Of a stretch of 64,000 nt of DNA, positions 44,313-57,000 are shown piece after piece; the first letter of the stretch is position 1, and each line of letters begins with the position of its first letter. A model generated the notes under the pieces. The model was not told the DNA's origin, made no database searches, and was given only the letters and a program-made list of their open reading frames with translations. The DNA lies in the NCBI GenBank assembly GCA_964036275.1, contig OZ038433.1, forward strand, positions 8,225,048-8,289,047. The letters are read 5' to 3'. This stretch comes from Litoditis marina (Eukaryota > Nematoda > Chromadorea > Rhabditida > Rhabditidae). Position numbers and translations under genes: made by a program.

Positions 44313-47300
44313 ATGGCGCTGTGGGTGGACAAATACCGACCGACTCAACTCCAGAATCTGGATTATCATCTGGAACAGGTAGACCTCTTTCATACTCCAG
44401 TAAAGATTTCGAGTTTAAAGAAGGACGATTATGTGGATCAATCTCGTGTCAACGGTCCTTTCAACGGCAATTGAAAAATGTATTGCAGTTTAAAGGACTG
44501 AACCATTGCGAATGGAACACATACTCGTCCCTCTTTAAGCGTGAAAAACAGGACGAAAATGAGATAATTGGTTTTTTATGCAAAGTCATTAATTTTTACG
44601 ATTCAGCTATAAAAACGGACTCCTCTTTGTCGAATAGTAGGACCCCACAGGTGTATGACCGCTAATTATTCGTTCACTTTCGAAGTGACAGATTTTATTG
44701 TAGTTTGGTCAATTTAGCTGTCACATTAGTTGTAGCGGCCTGTAAGCTTTGTTTGCTTTTACCAAGAAGGTCTGCCTATTGTTGGACAGCGAAACAGTTT
44801 TCCGAAATATTTCAAACTGTATTGTTCTGCATAAGAAGTACCACATTTCGCCGAGGCTTCATGAACGCAGCCTATTTTACCGACTGTCTTCCCAAAGTTG
44901 ATCAACTGTATTCGTAATAATGGTAGGGATCTCGATTGGCTGAAATGGTGAAGACAGATGATTTTCCTCATCTTTTGGTCTACGGGCCCAGCGGAGCCGG
45001 AAAGAAGACCCGGATTCGTTGTATTTTGAGGTGAGTATTACTCGCGAAGAAAGTTAAGTAAAAATATAATTAGAATATAAACATTCATTTACTAGTGCAT
45101 TCACACTCTACTTCATGTTACGGAGTTGATTGAAGGTGTTTTCATGAACGGGTCAAACGTGATTTGACCTTCAATTTTCGTTAATATTTGTTTTCGAATT
45201 GAGTTTTTTGGATTCCAAAATCCAAACGAGTGTTTACAGAATTCCGAATTCCAAAATAGAGTAAGTAAAAAGATTTAAAAAAGGAGACATTGGTGCTTCA
45301 CATCATCAGAGCAGAGTTCAATGGAGCGAAAAAGTAAAAGTTTCGGAAAAAAGTTTATTTCCAGAGAACTGTTTGGCGCGGGTGCCGATCGTATGCGACT
45401 GGACACGAAATCTTTCACGGCTCCATCTGGAAAGAAGCTGGAGATACAGACTGTCAGCAGCAATTATCACATCGAACTCAGCCCTGGGTAGGTTGTCTGT
45501 TAAATTATTGAGTTATACGATGACATACAGCTAAATTATTTATAAACAAGACAACAAGTTGTATTCTTAAAACTTGGAATATAGAGCCACGGGCTTTAAA
45601 CCTATTGAATGTATTTGCTTTGCGTTAACGTCATTTTGATAACTTCGCGACCATCACAGTTTCATACTTGATGTAGTTTCGTAATAAGGTGTATTATCTA
45701 TTCGTAATATAGCTTTATTGTGAGCTAATGGGAAATGTATTATCCAAGTTTTGAGAAGTCCTCTTCTTGACAGTAAAGATTCATTTTATCAAAGTAGAGT
45801 GAAATATACAATCGTTGTTGTTCGTTGATGAATCGTTGTTCTGTGGTCACTAGCATAAAATGGGTGTTTTCAGTGATGTGGGTATCTACGATCGTGTGGT
45901 AGTGCAGGAAGTGGTGAAACAGATGGCTCAATCAACCCAGCTAGATACGTCACAGAGATCGTTCAAAGGTACTTTCAAATTATAGTAATAATCAGTGTTA
46001 CCTGTGAGAAGCTCAGAAGTTGTGAAAGAAAAGGTTCAAAGTAAGGTAACCGAGAAACTGAGTATGTTGACAGTGACAGTATCGTAGCTAATTTTTTTCA
46101 TTAAAATCAGTACGTGTAGCTCTTTTTCGTTTCAAAAATAAACAATTTGCTACCACCTATGGTTGTAATTTGTAATTCGAATTCCAAATTTGAACTTCGA
46201 GTATCGAGTTACGAGTTCAAGGTTATTTCAACTGCCTCACTGACAGTCATCATTTTTAGTTGTGTTTCTTAGTAAACCCAGGCGCTCTGATTTCAGTGGT
46301 AGTGCTGATGGAGGTGGATCAGTTGACACGCGACGCGCAGCACGCGTTGCGTCGCACCATGGAGAAGTATTCGGGAAACTGTCGTCTCGTTCTGTGCTGC
46401 GAGTCGCTGTCGCGCGTCATCGAGCCGTTGCAGTCACGTTGCATGGCTGTCCGGGTGGCAGCACCGTCCGATGCCGAGGTATAGTCTCATACACCAGTTA
46501 GGTTCGACTATCCGACAAACTTTACTCCATTGGAGTGCCACATACTATGTGGAAGTCACGTGTTAAATCACGAATAAATCTATTCTATTCTATTCAAACT
46601 GTAGATTGTTCACAGCATGTGCCATGTGAAACTCTGAAAATTAATGAGTTTGCATGAAACATAGACAAATTATCTTGTTTGCGGAGTAGCCCGTTTTTCA
46701 CAAATTTCTCAGACAACTTCACTGAGACATGTGTAATCCTTTTTGTTTCCCACTGAAATTCCTACCGTATGATTTGTGTTTGTAAACTTTGAGTGTTTAC
46801 GGTATAAACCTAGAAACACAACGTTTAGCCAGTTCTCGCATAATTTCGTTTCGGAAAAGTAACAATGTTCACATTTGATTATGATTCCCTGCTACAATCA
46901 CAAAGAGTGTTCGGAAGTGTATTTGGACAAAATTGAAATTTGCATTCGAAAACAGGCATCGTGTGTGATTACGTACTGTAGAAGGTAGAAGGCTCACTAG
47001 GATTGATGTAAACTAGACTACTTTATTTTTTGGCACGCTTCACGTATTGTTTTTAATAATTACAAATTTCTCCCTTTACGGTCTATGGGACGACGTATCG
47101 GCGCACTTGTATTGGCACAGGTCGAAAAGCGTTTTGGTGCATATCACAGATCGAAGTTAGTAAAGAATTTGAAATTTGTTTGTTTGAGATTCGAAGCGTG
47201 GTTGCTACTGTATGCAAGAAGGAAAGTGTCGATGTGCCCAAGTCTGTTATGGAACAGGTACGATTTCGATAAGAAAATTTACCATTTGTGACTCTGATCA

Positions 47301-49071
47301 GATCAGATAAAGTAAAGTTTCACAAATGCGTTAAGTGAAGGTCACAAACTCTAGAAGTAAAGACAGTAAAGGTCGCAAATGCGTGCCAAAAGTTTCGGTT
47401 TTTGTTTTTCGGATTACCAAAGTAGGCGGTAATCAGATTTTTTTACTCACTAACCCAAAATTACATTTCGCCGATGTTCATCTTTTCAGGTAGTTGAGAA
47501 GTGTCGAGGAAACTTGCGCCGGGCCCTTCTAATGATTGAAGCCGCCAAAACACAGTCGTTCCCGCTGAAAGAAAATCAAAAGGTAAACATTACGATTGCA
47601 ATAAAAAGTGCGAATAGAATACGAAACCGACGAAACCACTACAAGAAAATGTAGAAATATTTTCTAAGCTCCATTCCATTTTTTATTTATATCTTATCTA
47701 TAAGCTACATTGTATCGAATCGGCTGAAACTCCGTCTGGGAACGTTGTACAACCTCCCTCCCCCTCCCAACAGAAATGTTGGAGAAGTTGGCGGGAAAAC
47801 TGAGGGACGTATAATGGAAATGGTGGGGACATCGTTAATTTTTTTGTGTTCTCGATTTCATTCTTGCATGATAGAGAACTGATAGGATACCTGATACCTA
47901 AATGGGCAGGTAGTGGGAATAGGCAACTATCAAATATGTAAATACCTGTTCTGTTCGAAGGTGCCGGAACCTGAGTGGGAGCAGTACATCCACGAGACGG
48001 CCCAGATGATGATCAAGAAGCAGAACAACGAGAGTGTCCTGGCGGTTCGCGAACGCCTCTACGAGGTCATCTCGCGATGCATTCCGCCCAACATTGTGTT
48101 CGGGGTTGGTTTTTCATATCTTTGCACATGGTTTGACGAATTGGGCGAATTGGGCAGAACAGTTTGGAATAAGATGGTACTTTTCTCTGTATGGTGCGAA
48201 AATGTGTACATTTTACATGCGAAACTATGAATATATTCATGGAAGGTTTGGGGCAACCTACTGATTTTGGACTATGTTTACGTGCCATGCACTTGTTTTC
48301 GATCTTGATTAAGTCTTCTTGCCAGTTCCAGTTGTATCGCTAGGGTTAAGACAGAGGTCGCCCCAGCGTAATCGTTAGGTGCGTTTCTGATGTACTTCCT
48401 TTCCTGTCTTTTCGATTGACCGTAGAATTTTCAAACTTCTACATCACCAGCACCACCCGTATCTAGTTGCATGTATACGGTTCGTTCTATCGCGCTGTGT
48501 TTGTATTCTCATCCAGTTCAGTGAAAAACGTCAATTGTGGGGTGTCAAACCACAATCCACAACTCCCCCTATATGTTCCGTATTTCAGCAACTGCTGCGC
48601 AGCCTGTTGCCGGTGTGCAGTGACCGTGCGGCCGCCCTGGTGGTCGAGGAGGCGGCTCGCTTCGAGCACAGACTCTGTCGCGGACAGAAGGTATGTTAAT
48701 AAATGAAAAGAACTAGGTTGAATCAAATAGAGTCACCAAATGTTGGCTAAATGGAATGAAGTTACCTGTAACTGCGATTAGATTGAAAATAGATATCGTT
48801 TTCAATGTTACTCTAAACAGTGACCAAATCCTGATCGGAATCGGACACACGTGAGCATTAGTTAATATCGAAATAAGGGAGTATTTTACGTTTGCCTTAC
48901 CGTGCTTAACATTTTCTATTATGTTTCATTTCGTGTATTATCCACCTATTTCATCGCACGTAATAGGTTGATTGGTTGCAGGCCATCTTCCATCTGGAGG
49001 CATTCGTGGTGGCCTTCATGGACATCTACCTCACCTCCCTCAACGAACAGGCCCACAAGATGCAGCACTAA
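44313..49071 (+). CDS. RFC3: Replication factor C subunit 3 (355 aa, 10 exons)
   Basis: AAA+ clamp-loader subunit that helps open and load PCNA at primer ends. Exons: 44313-44378, 44927-45030, 45365-45487, 45874-45968, 46297-46478, 47189-47257, 47490-47582, 47961-48104, 48589-48690, 48982-49071; all in phase, and the length is within one residue of human RFC3. N-terminus [10 protein letters not shown]; Walker [10 protein letters not shown] at residues 42-50; Walker B region LMEVD at 133-137, followed by [16 protein letters not shown] arginine-finger motif at 176-178. The LMEVD form rather than DExx matches the specialised RFC3 type. The C-terminal collar includes CIPPNIVFG and [11 protein letters not shown]. 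The start is 9 nt after a TTCTCTAG acceptor-like site. Two acceptors (GTTTGAG, TTCGAAG) are weak. Confidence 0.96.
44414..44538. repeat. MITE family 3, copy 2 (intron 1 of RFC3)
   Basis: Starts TTTAAAGAAGGACGATTATG and ends CTCTTTAA after a damaged complement. It shares the internal GGTCCTTT...AATTGAAAAAT block with 9692-9815. Confidence 0.85.
46490..46740. repeat. Degraded MITE family 6 copy carrying a SINE/LINE-like tail
   Basis: Opens CATACACCAGTTAGGTTCGA and closes with CAACTTCACTGAG, like family 6. The middle holds GTGCCACATACTATGTGGAA, then ACGAATAAA and (TTCTA)n at about 46534-46596. The same tail unit occurs at about 22546-22617, suggesting insertion of a retroposed 3' end into the MITE. 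Lies in intron 5 of RFC3. Confidence 0.55.
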
Positions 49072-50819
49072 CTGTACATATATAGGCTGCATGAAACATT
49101 TGGAAACTATACAACTGGTTTTTTTCTGTTGACCCTTTTTTGAGACATTTTGTGGCGTTTTACTATATTCCTGCAACTGTTCTCAGCTCTTTTGAAATAT
49201 AACTTCCGGTAAGTAAGAAAGTACCAAGCAGTTTTAAGGGGAAGTTGAGTTTCATTACTAGATTTTATTGCGAGGAACTTTGTGTTTAGTTCTTGAGGTT
49301 TATTAAGATGCGCGGAATAAGATGCTAAAGTTGCTAATATCCGCCACGTTTATATTCTAGCCGATTTTTTCTGCGCCATTTGTAATTGGTGCGTATCGTA
49401 ATTTCACCCCTCCTAACGCCAGCTGGTTTGTAGGTATAGTTTCCTTTTGTTGAGTGGCTTGGTTCGTCTCTGCTTTCCACTAAGAATTCGCTACCCGTGA
49501 CCATTTTTATCCTACTGTATCTCATACGATGCTCCCTTTCTACGTGTACCCAACTGTTTTTTAACCGTCGGTCTAATGTGGCCTTATTGCCTAGGTTTTC
49601 TCTCCGTTCACTGCTTTACAATTACTTTTATTGTCTGAGAATCTCTCAGTGAGCAGATGATGTTCCACCTTACTTTGTTCGTGCATGATTTATCGTCAAA
49701 TTTGTAATGTTTGTTTGTAGTTTGTACTCGTGTATGTTCATTTACACATTCCGATGACCATTGAAGTTTTCTGAATAATTTTAATTTCGATTTAATATGG
49801 AGTTGGTTGACAAATAAGTGTTTTTTTTTTCAAAAATACATAGTAATAGCGAAGATCTTGCTAGTTCTGCCGTTTTCTTTTGGTGTATAGGTAGGGCAAT
49901 GTTGACTAGAAAAGTAAAGACAGGATTTCACGTAAAGATAGATGGTGAAGTTGTTTTTTGACTTTCCCAATCAGTCAATGCCAGCGCAAATGGGGTAAGT
50001 GGTTCCGTAATAGTAAAATACACCTGCGTGGGATTATCCTACAAAATGCGACAATTGGGCGTTCAAGGTCAAACGCGTTTTATGTAGAGTTTTCAATCGG
50101 AACTCATCTGTGAGCTACATTGGAGAACTACCTAGGTAGTCCTAATATAGGTACTTTGAATGAAACAAGTTGGAATAATGTTTCAACTGATGATAGAATT
50201 TATATAACAAACATTGATATTCGGTTTGGAAAAATTTTGACGGGAGAAATGACGAAATCTCCAGGACAATCAGTGGAACGGTATGAAGATGTACACTTCA
50301 GATACCATCTTCAACGCTGTCTGTTTTTAGATGAACGCTCCTTATCGCGATGAGTGAAATGTGTTCTTTTTAGTGAGCAGCGGTGTAGAAACAATGGAGA
50401 GTGATTCGGAAAGTGATCCGTGTTTTGTCACTTGTAAAGGAAACTCTAACCCCAGACTATCGATTTTTTTTCTCTCAAACGGTTTCTGAGAACCTAAGTG
50501 TTTATATTTTGTGGACTTTGCGTTAGAATGATAAGAACTATATAATATCTGCTTTGACTGTACTTTTCCCTCCTTATTGCCAGCCTGCGGGTAATAATAA
50601 TGAGGGCGCTTGAATCGGCTATTAGTTCATTGGTAGTGCTTCTTCAATCGAGTGGACTCGTCAGATCAATTTTCCACTTTCAATAGAGAGGGGAGACTTA
50701 TTTCGGACGGTTTTTCGATGAATACTACTGGTTAGTGGAGCAGTCACGTGTATAGTACACGTGGGAAACTTTGGATTAAGCTGTGTTTAAGTAGTTGAGA
50801 TGGAAGATAATCGGAGTTG

Positions 50820-51175
50820 TTTACATTTGCCCCCCCCCCACCCTGGTCGAAAATGGGTTGAAAAGGGCCCGTACTACAATCCCCCCCCCCACCTTTGGGG
50901 GGCGATTATACACCATGCTCATTTACTGCAGGCTTGGGTTGAGTGGGGGGTGATTGTTCATCAGTTCCGGGTATGTACTATCACCCCTCATTTTGTATTG
51001 TGGAGGGTGAATGTTCATTGTCGAAGATGTACAATGTCCCCCCACCCATTTACCAATTACCCCCCCCCCCCCCCCCACATTCACACGATTTTTCTAGGAT
51101 TTCAATTAGGTGGTGGGTAATAGTACCACGAGGGGGGTGATTGTTGGGTGGGGGGCGATTGTACATTTTTCCCAG
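50820..51175. repeat. Alternating C-tract / G-tract region with a recurring GGGGG-GATTGT-CAT motif
   Basis: Runs of 7-16 C alternate with runs of 5-7 G. Around them the motif GGGGGTGATTGTTCAT recurs with variation on the plus strand (near 50895, 50944, 51000, 51130, 51148). Its complement, such as ATGTACTATCACCCC, also recurs (near 50870, 50965, 51025). This looks like a decayed short-period repeat with G-quadruplex potential on both strands. Confidence 0.7.
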
Positions 51176-52538
51176 ATAATCACAATTAGGGTGGTAAATA
51201 GGTTTTTTTGTACTTGTACTTACATGAAAGTTCCCTACTCACTTTCTCTGTGTGAATTTATCGAAAGGTATCTAGATCTATATACGTTTTTCTTAGTCGA
51301 GTTTGTTATGATTGCACTTTTGTGATCGTTGAGATTTGTCTCTTTATTCGTGCATCTTTTGCGCTATCAGCTATGGCGCGGGGCGGCATTCTTTCAGGAT
51401 TCGCTAGGATGACCTCAATTAGCATTTTCACCCACAGAGAAAGTGACTGACAACCCAATCCCACCGAGTCTGCGTCGGGAAAAACAGTCGACTTACCCGT
51501 GGGATCACTTTTGGAGTCAAACTCAAGCTCCACTGAAAATGAACAAATTGTACACGTAAATAGTGAAGAAATATTTGCATGTGTGGATTAAAATATTGTT
51601 TTTGGTCACTAGTGTACATTGTCGAAGAATCTTTTTGAATAGGTACTGGTGTGCGTTTGAAGATGAAGTTGGTTTTCTAAATATTCATTATGCATTATCA
51701 GACAGTACAAAAGCAGTATCATCCAAACTACGTCACTCATTATGCGATACTTTTTGAAAAAAAGGTTAACGTGGTACGCGTACGTCGTACGTTTCACCTC
51801 TACCCCATCACAAAAAACTCAAATACACCATGGTTAAGACGTCAAGTCACACGTTTCCAGTCTTCCCCATTCCTTGCTGACACTTTTTCCGTCTGTGTCA
51901 ATCATCAGCCGTTTCTTCCCGACCGTCTCTTCCATTTGTGCCCTATTTATCATGTGAAAAAGAGTGAAAGGCGTGGTTTTGTTTTCTAATTTGTTCGAGA
52001 TCCCCCCGCTTTTCCCCCGTATCTGGTCTCTCTATCCCGGGTATCTCTCACCCCCCGTGACCCGTCAGATCTGATTCTTTCCTATTTCTATATCACTTTA
52101 AGTCGCTGGTCACATTTCAGTTTATTTCACATTTTCCAAGTGGATCTATTTAGTAAATGATTTCTATTTCATTAATTCCAATCCTGTTCGTTTCTTCACC
52201 ATTTTTCATTACGGTCGTGCGAGAATCTTTATTTTACCATTGTTGACAGTGAATATAAGAGGTCATATCTTGAGACTTCTCAGTTTTAAACTCGTGAATA
52301 ATGAATTGATGATTTAAGTCATTTTTCGGTACCATCGACTAAATTGGAAATTCGGTTTCGATGATCCAAGATTGTTGCGCGCTATTGGATTTCCATGTAT
52401 CATGATCATTGAAGCGTACTTGAGGGCTGGTAGATACGTATTCAGATTATTTGCGAACTCACACGTTTAGAAAAATAAGTACAACCAGAACATAGTCTCA
52501 AATGACTTTTGTCCAATTTTCTCGTACTATTTCATTAT

Positions 52539-52690
52539 ATGATTAGGTAATGTGCTCAGTAAGAGATGTACTCAAAACCGTTTCGTCCCTGATTCAAGAC
52601 GGTTTTGGGTTTTCTCAGAGGTTTGGGTCTTGAATCAGGGTCGAAACGGTTTTGAGGACAATTCTTACTGGGCACATTAACCTAATCATA
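52539..52690. repeat. Palindromic element (ATTAGGTAATGTGC termini)
   Basis: About 150 bp. The arms TCAAAACCGTTTCG and TGATTCAAGAC are mirrored around a short loop near 52605-52620 with few mismatches, so it is a MITE-like hairpin. No second copy was seen in the window. Confidence 0.85.
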
Positions 52691-53369
52691 CCACCATCCA
52701 AAAGTCCTAGTGACACAATTATATTTTGTTCAAATAAAATAACCTAATATTTCATTATAGTTTGTATCATTTATATAATTGTACTTGCCAGGTTAAGTTT
52801 GCAACATGTAGTTTGTTCGTTGAGGTTTTTAAGAGTCATTTTCAAGTACACGTGATCACCAACAGTATATCAATATAAGGTCAGAACTTTAACTCCATTT
52901 TAAATTGTTGAAATTTTCGAAGGAGTGAAATAAAAATGAAGAGGATCCTTGTATCACAGAAAAGATTAGTAAGCTCTCCCATATCTCTTTAGTTCGCAAC
53001 ATGTTCCATTTTTCCTTTCTTCTCCAATTTAGGTCAGTTATCACCTCATGAGAAAACACAATGAAAAACATAACTGACCACTCAACTACTTTTCCTTGAT
53101 TTCAAAAGTAGATCGAATTAACAGAATACTTTGGTAAAAACCACATCTTCAAAACTCAGCCTACAAATGGAGTCGGCTGCAATTTCGAGTTTTTATTTCA
53201 ACACAGCAGAATCCGTGAATCAATCATGATTTTTCAACCAATCTTTACAACAGGATGTCTAACGTTTCTTTTTTGGTTTGGAACGAAAATTGAAACTTTC
53301 AAGTTTTATAACTTACTGGATGGACTTCATTTATGTTATTTCTCGTTTGTCTCCACATCCTCTTTCTCT

Positions 53370-53515
53370 CGTTTTTCCCGTCCTTCTCTCTCTCTCTCTA
53401 TCTCTACATCTCTCTGTCTTTCTCTGTCTCACGTTGTGTGTCTTCCCTCTCTAGTTTCTCTTTCTCTTGTCTCTCTTTCTCTCTCTCTCTCTGCCACCCT
53501 CTCTTACTTTTCGCT
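53370..53515 (+). repeat. TC-rich simple repeat
   Basis: Imperfect TCTC/TTTC repeats of about 145 bases. The Ser/Leu-rich open frames over it are repeat artefacts. Confidence 0.85.
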
Positions 53516-54086
53516 CTATCTATACAGTATAGTTCTTGTTATGATATCTATTAGCTACTGCGCTCTTTTCTTATAACTTTTGCTATTGTTCTGCACTTCC
53601 TCGAAGCTAACGTGTATATCATTCTTTCTGTCCTGGATCTATAGTCACAAAATATATCCCGCGGTACTCCAAAAGTGTGTGAGTAAACTCAAAATCCCCC
53701 TTTTTCTAGATTTTCTGATGTATGCAGCAAAATAAATATTTTTTGTAATTTCGTTTTGTGGTATTGGTGAATTCTAAAAATTCTATCTGCTTTGTTATTA
53801 CTTGAATTATTGACCAACTAAGACAATGTAATCCTAAATGGATGGTGACGCTCGTAACTATCTTCTCACTGAGCCTTAATGACAACAACAACAAACGCTA
53901 TTAGCAACGTTCTTTATGTACCTGTTTTTCTTTTGTTTTCTCAAATGTCAGTTTGTTCCATTCCGTGATTTTATCATATTGGTCGATTATCATACTGATA
54001 AACATTATTATTATTGTTATGGTTATTATCAAATTAACATTCCAGATTTTTATTCGTATTTGCATGTCTGAAAAGGTTGAAAGGGA

Positions 54087-57000
54087 ATGAAGACATTTAT
54101 TCGGCTACTGCTATTACTTTTATTACAAAATGTGCATGCTGAACAGAAGTCCGGTGAGTATTCGTTTTTCCAGGTTGTAGTTCTAGACCTCCCAGATTCA
54201 ATTGAATTTCCTTCCGAGACGGCTTAGGATTTGAATCGATACAACTGTTAGAACTTTTTCTGCAAATATAAAAAGAGCATGAAATTCGGTTTTTAGCCGA
54301 GAAGATATATCTATTGAGGTTGTGCAACGGAAATAGAGTGATCAGTGATTTGTTCCTAATAGAGAACAACATACAAAAAACATACAGTAATAAATCGACG
54401 CGAGGCAATAAGATCTATGTTGATCTACGAACCTAGATTTCGATTGATGGACTGAACGTGTACTAGAAGTAAATTGACTAGTCCCGTAAAGTTTGCATCC
54501 TAATAAGAAATCGTGCACTCTGTAATTGCACGTTTCCGAGTTGTGCTGTGTTGAGCTTGTTTCACGTGATAATGCAAACTAACATCATATGTGAATTTCC
54601 AGCATGTTTCTTCCCCGAGTCGGAGCTGCGTCCGTTTTTCTACGAGGTTTCCAGTGATATTCCGGTCGGGACCACTATCGTGGATACGGTAGTCGACCCA
54701 CCGGATGCCAGGATTGTACTGGCCTCCGTGCGATCCAACGCATTTCCAGCGGTACGGACTATGAAAGTCTTCTTTGATTGGATAATTGAAAAATTTCAAT
54801 TATTGCTCTGATGGGCTGTGAATGTTGTACGTTACTAACAATTCTCTCAAGTGGTATTAGTTTACCCGTTTCTCACTAACGAAATAAATTATAATTCAAC
54901 TCCTTGTTTCAGCTCAACTTCACGTCGCGCTTCTCGGTAACCTCTGAACCTTCAACCGGTCATTTCTCTCTTTCTCCGTCCTCTCTTCTCTCTCTGCCCT
55001 CTTTTCCCTCTTCTCTGACCGAGACCTATCTGTACATCACAGTCGTCTGCAACGAGCAGGCCTACCCGCTGATAACTGTCCGCGTTTCCGCAGCCAATAC
55101 CGTTGCACCGCAGTTTTACGCAGAGCCGTACGTTATTCACACGAAACCGGTGAGTACCGTACATTCATTTTCTGTTTATAGTCTTGGTGAACGGAAAGGC
55201 GGGAGGATACTGTATATCTCAATTTCCGCTGTGTACGGACACATGTCTTAGATTCCAGAGCTTTTCGATTGTGTTCTCTCCTAGCGTAGTGGTTAGCACC
55301 CAGTTAAGAATCTTTTGGTCGCAAGTTCGATTCCGGTAAGAGACAAAAATTGATGAATCTGGCACCCACTATATATAGTTGGTTGAACAGGAGACGCAAT
55401 GAAAAGTTAGTTTTGAAGTAATGTAAATTACAATCATTCCGTTTCAAATCACTTTTCGTCCCCACTCAATTGACAGATTCTATACGGAAAACTGATTAAG
55501 AAGGTGAACCGATTGTTAGTCAGAACTGCTCTTACAGGTCTAAATTTTGAAAATACTGTTTTCTTATTCCAGAATTTCCAAGTGGGATCAATAATCGATC
55601 TACCTATCACCGCCATAGACTGGGACCCCTCACAGAAGTACAATGTCTCTTTCCACTTGGAGGTAAGCATTGACGTTTGAACCATGCGAATTCCGTAGAT
55701 TCAAACGAAAGAAAAAGTACAACTACCCGGGAAAGGATTCAATACTGTTCGAAAGTAAAATCTAGTTCTCTAAGTTCTCGGACACAGACATAAGGTTCAA
55801 AATACTTGAAGTTGACCAAAAAGAAGAAGTTGCCATTTTCAGTGGCAGGGTTGAAACGAAGCATAATAGTGTGAGATCTGTACTGTATTTACTGACTGCC
55901 TACATCGTAACTTTTACTATTCCATTCATTTATATACGTTACATATGATTCCGTATAGTATCCCTTCGTTATATCTCTTCGTGTTCCATTCGTACTGTTT
56001 CACATGTTCAAATTTGTTTGCATCCTTATCGTATTTTTTATCACGCGTTTCACTTGCGTAATAAAATCATTCATTCATATATGGGTGTGCGTATAAGACC
56101 GTCGGTCAGAATATTTCCCTATTTGAATATTCTATAGATGTAAAAAAAAAAACTTGAAAAGACAATGTAGTGTTGAAATGTTGGCAATAATCTCTGGCAT
56201 ATTCGAATGTTTCCAGCAGTTGAAAAAAAAAACTTATTTCTTTTACTTTCTAGGACTCGTCGGCCTTCGAGCTGCTCGATGAAAACGAGAAATACGTCCC
56301 CCACATGATAGAGGGTGCAGCCACCTGGCCCGTTGACCAATTGCCACCCAAGATGAAAATGCGGGTGGTCCAGCCGGTGGATCTTCCGACTACGGTGAAG
56401 ATCGTGGCTGCGGTATGTTTCAGAAGACAACGCAAGCACACTATAATATACTCTTTTTCGGCTATATAAAAGTTAATCAATGTTTTCACCACGTTATTTG
56501 CAGAACTAGCCCATGACTTGAATGATTGTGAAACAATAGGTAACATAGTAATCTGATTGAAGCGGGTTGTGTGAACTAAACGGTTTTTAAGAAGTCTCAT
56601 CAGAAAAATTAGATAGTTTCCAGTATTTTTTTTGTTCAGGATGGAGGCTCACCGCCGCGATCATCGAAGACTTCTATAAAACTTGTTGGTCAACCGAAGA
56701 AGGAACAATCACACTTCAAGGCACATGCTTCGAAAATCAAAGTGAGTTGGGTTGGGGAGGGATCTTCATCAGCTCATAATCTGATAACTCCAAAGTATTT
56801 GTTCCGTATTTTGCCAAACTGATATTCTCATGTTTTTTATATTCCTTGAAGATCGTCAATAGGTTTTCTGTGTTCTGGCAAACGAGGCGGGGCGGTATAA
56901 AACTTTTCTTTGTGATAGCCTTAGTACTACTGTATGAAACACACCAACGAGACAGTTTTTCAAGATTTACCATTTATAGCTTGAAGTCGAATCAATATTT

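Larger units (their letters stand above)
49072..54086. other. Gene desert between RFC3 and the cadherin gene
   Basis: No convincing gene was found in 5 kb. It contains the C/G-tract region (50820-51175), a palindromic element (52539-52690) and pyrimidine-rich microsatellite-like DNA (53370-53515). Short open frames at 50120-50353 and on the minus strand at 51306-51533 look mildly coding-like but could not be extended by splicing. Confidence 0.55.

Noticed and set aside
50120..50353. 77-codon plus-strand frame with mildly coding-like composition
   Set aside because: It opens on a TTG rather than ATG, has no convincing splice sites and no recognisable family.
51306..51533. Minus-strand frame with protein-like composition and splice-like borders near 51500
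   Set aside because: A possible 37-bp exon with TTTTCAG and GTAAGT borders is visible, but no start, upstream exon or poly(A) signal could be connected. Too weak to annotate.
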